Shown one piece after another: positions 7,279-8,684 of a stretch of 8,684 nucleotides of DNA. The DNA is from Acidobacteriota bacterium. Its GTDB lineage: Bacteria > Acidobacteriota > Terriglobia > UBA7540. Position numbers and translations under genes: made by a program. The stretch covers positions 1 to 8,684 of the forward strand of contig JAKASC010000095.1 of NCBI GenBank assembly GCA_021828245.1. Direction: 5' to 3'. Numbering within the stretch: position 1 is the stretch's first letter; the number at the start of each line of letters is the position of its first letter. Under the pieces are notes generated by a model. That model had not been told where the DNA came from. It did no database searches and saw only the letters and a list, made by a program, of their open reading frames with translations.

Positions 7279-7350
7279 CCCCTTCCGCCGCCCACTCGTG
7301 AGCGCTGCCAAAGAGGCTTTCGGGGAGAATAAGGCTGTTAAGGGAGGAGC

Positions 7351-8412
7351 TTAATGGCTGATCATCGTGGGTGCCATAATGCGAAGAACAGGGTGCCCGC
7401 GTAGGTCCTGGAGAGGGAAGTACACTCGGTGCTCGGCATCCACCGCCAGCGAATGCGCCTCGAAGGCGAGGTAAGCCTCTCCGAGCTTAACCACCCCTCG
7501 TCCCTTCTCCCCAAACACCGTCACGACTCCGCTTTCGCTAGCCACGTAAAGCCGTTCGAGGCTTGGGTCGAACGCCAATACGTCAGGATATTGGCCCACC
7601 GAGTGGATTCCCGTCACTTTCATTGTATTCAGATCAAAACTGAGCAACTTGGCGTTGCCGTCGCATGCAATGAAAGCCAGCCGATGGGGGCTATCTATAT
7701 ACAAGCCATGATCGTGCTCGCAACCGGGCAAGGCGTAGCTCCCTGCCAGGGTCCAAGTTTTCGGATCTATGGCAACGAGGCGGTTAAGGGTTTGCACATC
7801 CACGTACATGCGGCCGGAGACCGGGTCAAACTGGGTATTGCCCGCTTCTCCGCCGAGAGGAATGGTGGCGAGGCGGCGCTCGCTGTGCGTGTCAATCACG
7901 GTGTCGGTACGGCCCAGTTCATCGGAGACGAATAGCTCGTGCAGCATCGGATCAAAGGCCAAACCGTCCGGATAATGCCCGCCCGGCATCTCGGTGAGAA
8001 TACGGAACGTCCGCTCGTCTATCGCCACAACACGGTCCATTCCCGTGGCTGAAGCGTACACACGGCCGAGAGATGAAACGGCCAACACGCCATGAACCTT
8101 CGCAACCCCCGGAATCGTGGCTACCAAAGTCCCGCGATGTGTATCGAAGGCCAGGACGGAACTGTCGCCAAGGTGGGCGATAAACAGCAAATGGGATTTT
8201 GGGTCGTAACTTTCATAGTCAAAACGGGTGGCTCGCCCCGGAAGCGGCACGTCACGTAGCAGGTGGAGCGGCAGCGAAGCGCCCAAGATGCCGCCTCCCC
8301 CAAGCCCCACCAAGCCCAGCAACCCGACGACCAAAGCGCAGCGGTTCTTTATTCGCTGAGAAGGCCTAGCAGGCTGCGGAAAAAGTCGGCAAAAGGGTTG
8401 ATTATATATCAT
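7351..8412 (-). CDS. YncE-like seven-bladed beta-propeller protein, 5' end replaced by IS
   Basis: The native remnant runs from about 8369 to the TAA at 7353-7351. After a basic stretch (SQRIKNR) and a hydrophobic, glycine-rich segment (ALVVGLLGLVGLGGGGILGAS) that looks like a signal peptide, seven repeats of about 40 residues follow. They show the propeller pattern of 'x-DPxxxRLYVA...VxAID..T...' (for example LAFDPMLHELFVSDE, TQFDPVSGRMYVD, LAFDPSLERLYVASE), as in YncE/YVTN-type proteins. These are typically periplasmic or secreted binding or scaffold proteins; no ligand is evident. All seven blades seem intact. The native start is missing, because an IS end lies directly before the signal sequence, with no ATG or GTG between. 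The frame continues into the IS; the nearest in-frame ATG is 8412-8410 (another is 8445-8443), giving 353 residues with about 15 foreign ones. Whether it is still expressed and exported is unknown. Confidence 0.75.
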   Translation of the reverse strand: MIYNQPFCRLFPQPARPSQRIKNRCALVVGLLGLVGLGGGGILGASLPLHLLRDVPLPGRATRFDYESYDPKSHLLFIAHLGDSSVLAFDTHRGTLVATIPGVAKVHGVLAVSSLGRVYASATGMDRVVAIDERTFRILTEMPGGHYPDGLAFDPMLHELFVSDELGRTDTVIDTHSERRLATIPLGGEAGNTQFDPVSGRMYVDVQTLNRLVAIDPKTWTLAGSYALPGCEHDHGLYIDSPHRLAFIACDGNAKLLSFDLNTMKVTGIHSVGQYPDVLAFDPSLERLYVASESGVVTVFGEKGRGVVKLGEAYLAFEAHSLAVDAEHRVYFPLQDLRGHPVLRIMAPTMISH

Positions 8413-8425
8413 AATGTGATATATT
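8398..8425 (+). promoter_or_regulatory. Transposase promoter overlapped by a palindrome
   Basis: TTGATT (8398-8403) and TATATT (8420-8425), 16 bases apart, form a plausible sigma70 promoter reading toward the transposase. ATATATCA (8404-8411) and TGATATAT (8417-8424) are perfect 8-bp arms around TAATG and cover the whole spacer and the -10 box, like an operator. A perfect TATAAT also reads outward on the minus strand (8406-8401), toward the propeller gene, but has no good -35 partner. Confidence 0.45.
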
Positions 8426-8463
8426 GGCCTTTTGAATTCCTCCATTCTCCAGGAGGCTTTCCG

Positions 8464-8684
8464 ATGCGCGGTGAAGATGCTCCACAACATGCGATGTTCA
8501 GTTATGTATCGCCGGGGGAAGGGGTGTCTGCGGACCACCCCCTGCGGCCGATCCGGCCGATCACGGACGGGATTCTGAAGGAGTTGTCGAGGGAGTTCTC
8601 GCGGATGTAGGCGCGGATCGGGAGGCCTTCGATACCACCCGAGAAGCTGCTGCGGATGTTGCTGTGGCAGGTTCTCTATACGAT
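8464..8684 (+). pseudogene. IS5-family (DUF772) transposase, N-terminal part with amber stop
   Basis: It begins at ATG 8464, 7 bases after a perfect AGGAGG (8451-8456). The first 48 codons, MRGEDAPQHAMFSYVSPGE...DHPLRPIRPI...LKELSREFSRM, match the conserved start of DUF772-type IS5-superfamily transposases, which cut and join IS ends with a DDE nuclease domain further downstream. A TAG at 8608-8610 interrupts the frame, but the same frame then continues with the expected sequence (ARIGRPSIPPEKLLRMLLWQVLYT) to the window edge. Relatives usually have Tyr at the position of the stop, so one base change (TAT or TAC to TAG) would explain it. The catalytic region is not in the window. The copy is probably inactive unless the amber codon is read through or there is a sequencing error. 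Confidence 0.8.

Larger units (their letters stand above)
8370..8684 (+). mobile_element. Left end of an IS5-superfamily insertion sequence (partial)
   Basis: The element starts at or near 8370 and runs off the right edge. Its end (AGGCTGCGGAAAAAGTCGGC, 8371-8390) resembles the terminal inverted repeats of IS5/IS1182-like elements. CTAG at 8366-8369 directly abuts it and may be the target duplication, a tetranucleotide favoured by several members. A transposase frame with a strong ribosome site begins at 8464. The boundary is also supported by the neighbouring beta-propeller gene, which breaks off exactly here. The other end and the matching duplication lie outside the window, so the exact boundary is inferred. 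Confidence 0.75.

Noticed and set aside
7186..7350. Strong intrinsic terminator between the convergent genes
   Set aside because: Hairpins are present but neither strand shows the T-run needed, so they are listed only as weak candidates.
8263..8463. Transposase frame extended upstream to 8263
   Set aside because: The extension crosses the IS boundary into the propeller gene. ATG 8464 has a perfect AGGAGG site and matches family starts.
8413..8538. N-terminal extension of the propeller protein to a start at 8538
   Set aside because: These codons are the reverse strand of the IS leader and transposase start, so they are not native to the propeller gene.

Overview
The window looks like a chromosomal segment of a GC-rich, Gram-negative bacterium. 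It has a TonB-dependent outer-membrane receptor, a second secreted probable beta-barrel protein and sigma70-like promoters. The receptor's layout (carboxypeptidase-regulatory-like domain, then plug and barrel), the family-5 uracil-DNA glycosylase and the acyl reductase next to an acyl-carrier-domain protein together suggest Acidobacteriota or Verrucomicrobiota. This is an inference from protein style; no rRNA or other phylogenetic marker is present.

Layout from left to right. 1-328 (minus) is the N-terminal part of a protein that begins with an acyl carrier domain and runs off the left edge. 476-2017 (minus) is a fatty acyl reductase of the FAR/male-sterility type, lying upstream of the carrier gene on the same strand. 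2018-2650 is a 633-bp gap holding a good promoter and a hairpin-rich leader for the reductase. 2651-5107 (minus) is the TonB-dependent receptor. 5108-5369 is a divergent promoter region. 5370-6122 (plus) is a type 5 (UDGb) uracil-DNA glycosylase. 6373-7185 (plus) is a signal-peptide-bearing putative outer-membrane protein of unknown role. 7351 to about 8369 (minus) is a seven-bladed YncE-like beta-propeller that has lost its native start codon to an insertion sequence. About 8370-8684 is the left end of that IS5-superfamily element, and its transposase has an in-frame amber codon.

Functionally, the reductase and the carrier-domain protein are the only pair that clearly belongs to one pathway: activation of an acyl chain and its reduction to aldehyde or alcohol, probably for an unusual lipid such as an ether lipid or wax. 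The other genes look like independent housekeeping or surface functions. The strongest unexpected observations are the IS insertion that removed the 5' end of the propeller gene and joined its frame to the IS end, the nonsense codon in the transposase, an operator-like palindrome over the IS promoter, and a promoter placed so close to the glycosylase GTG that its mRNA may be leaderless. I did not find a CRISPR array, tRNA, rRNA, defence island or other clearly new system.
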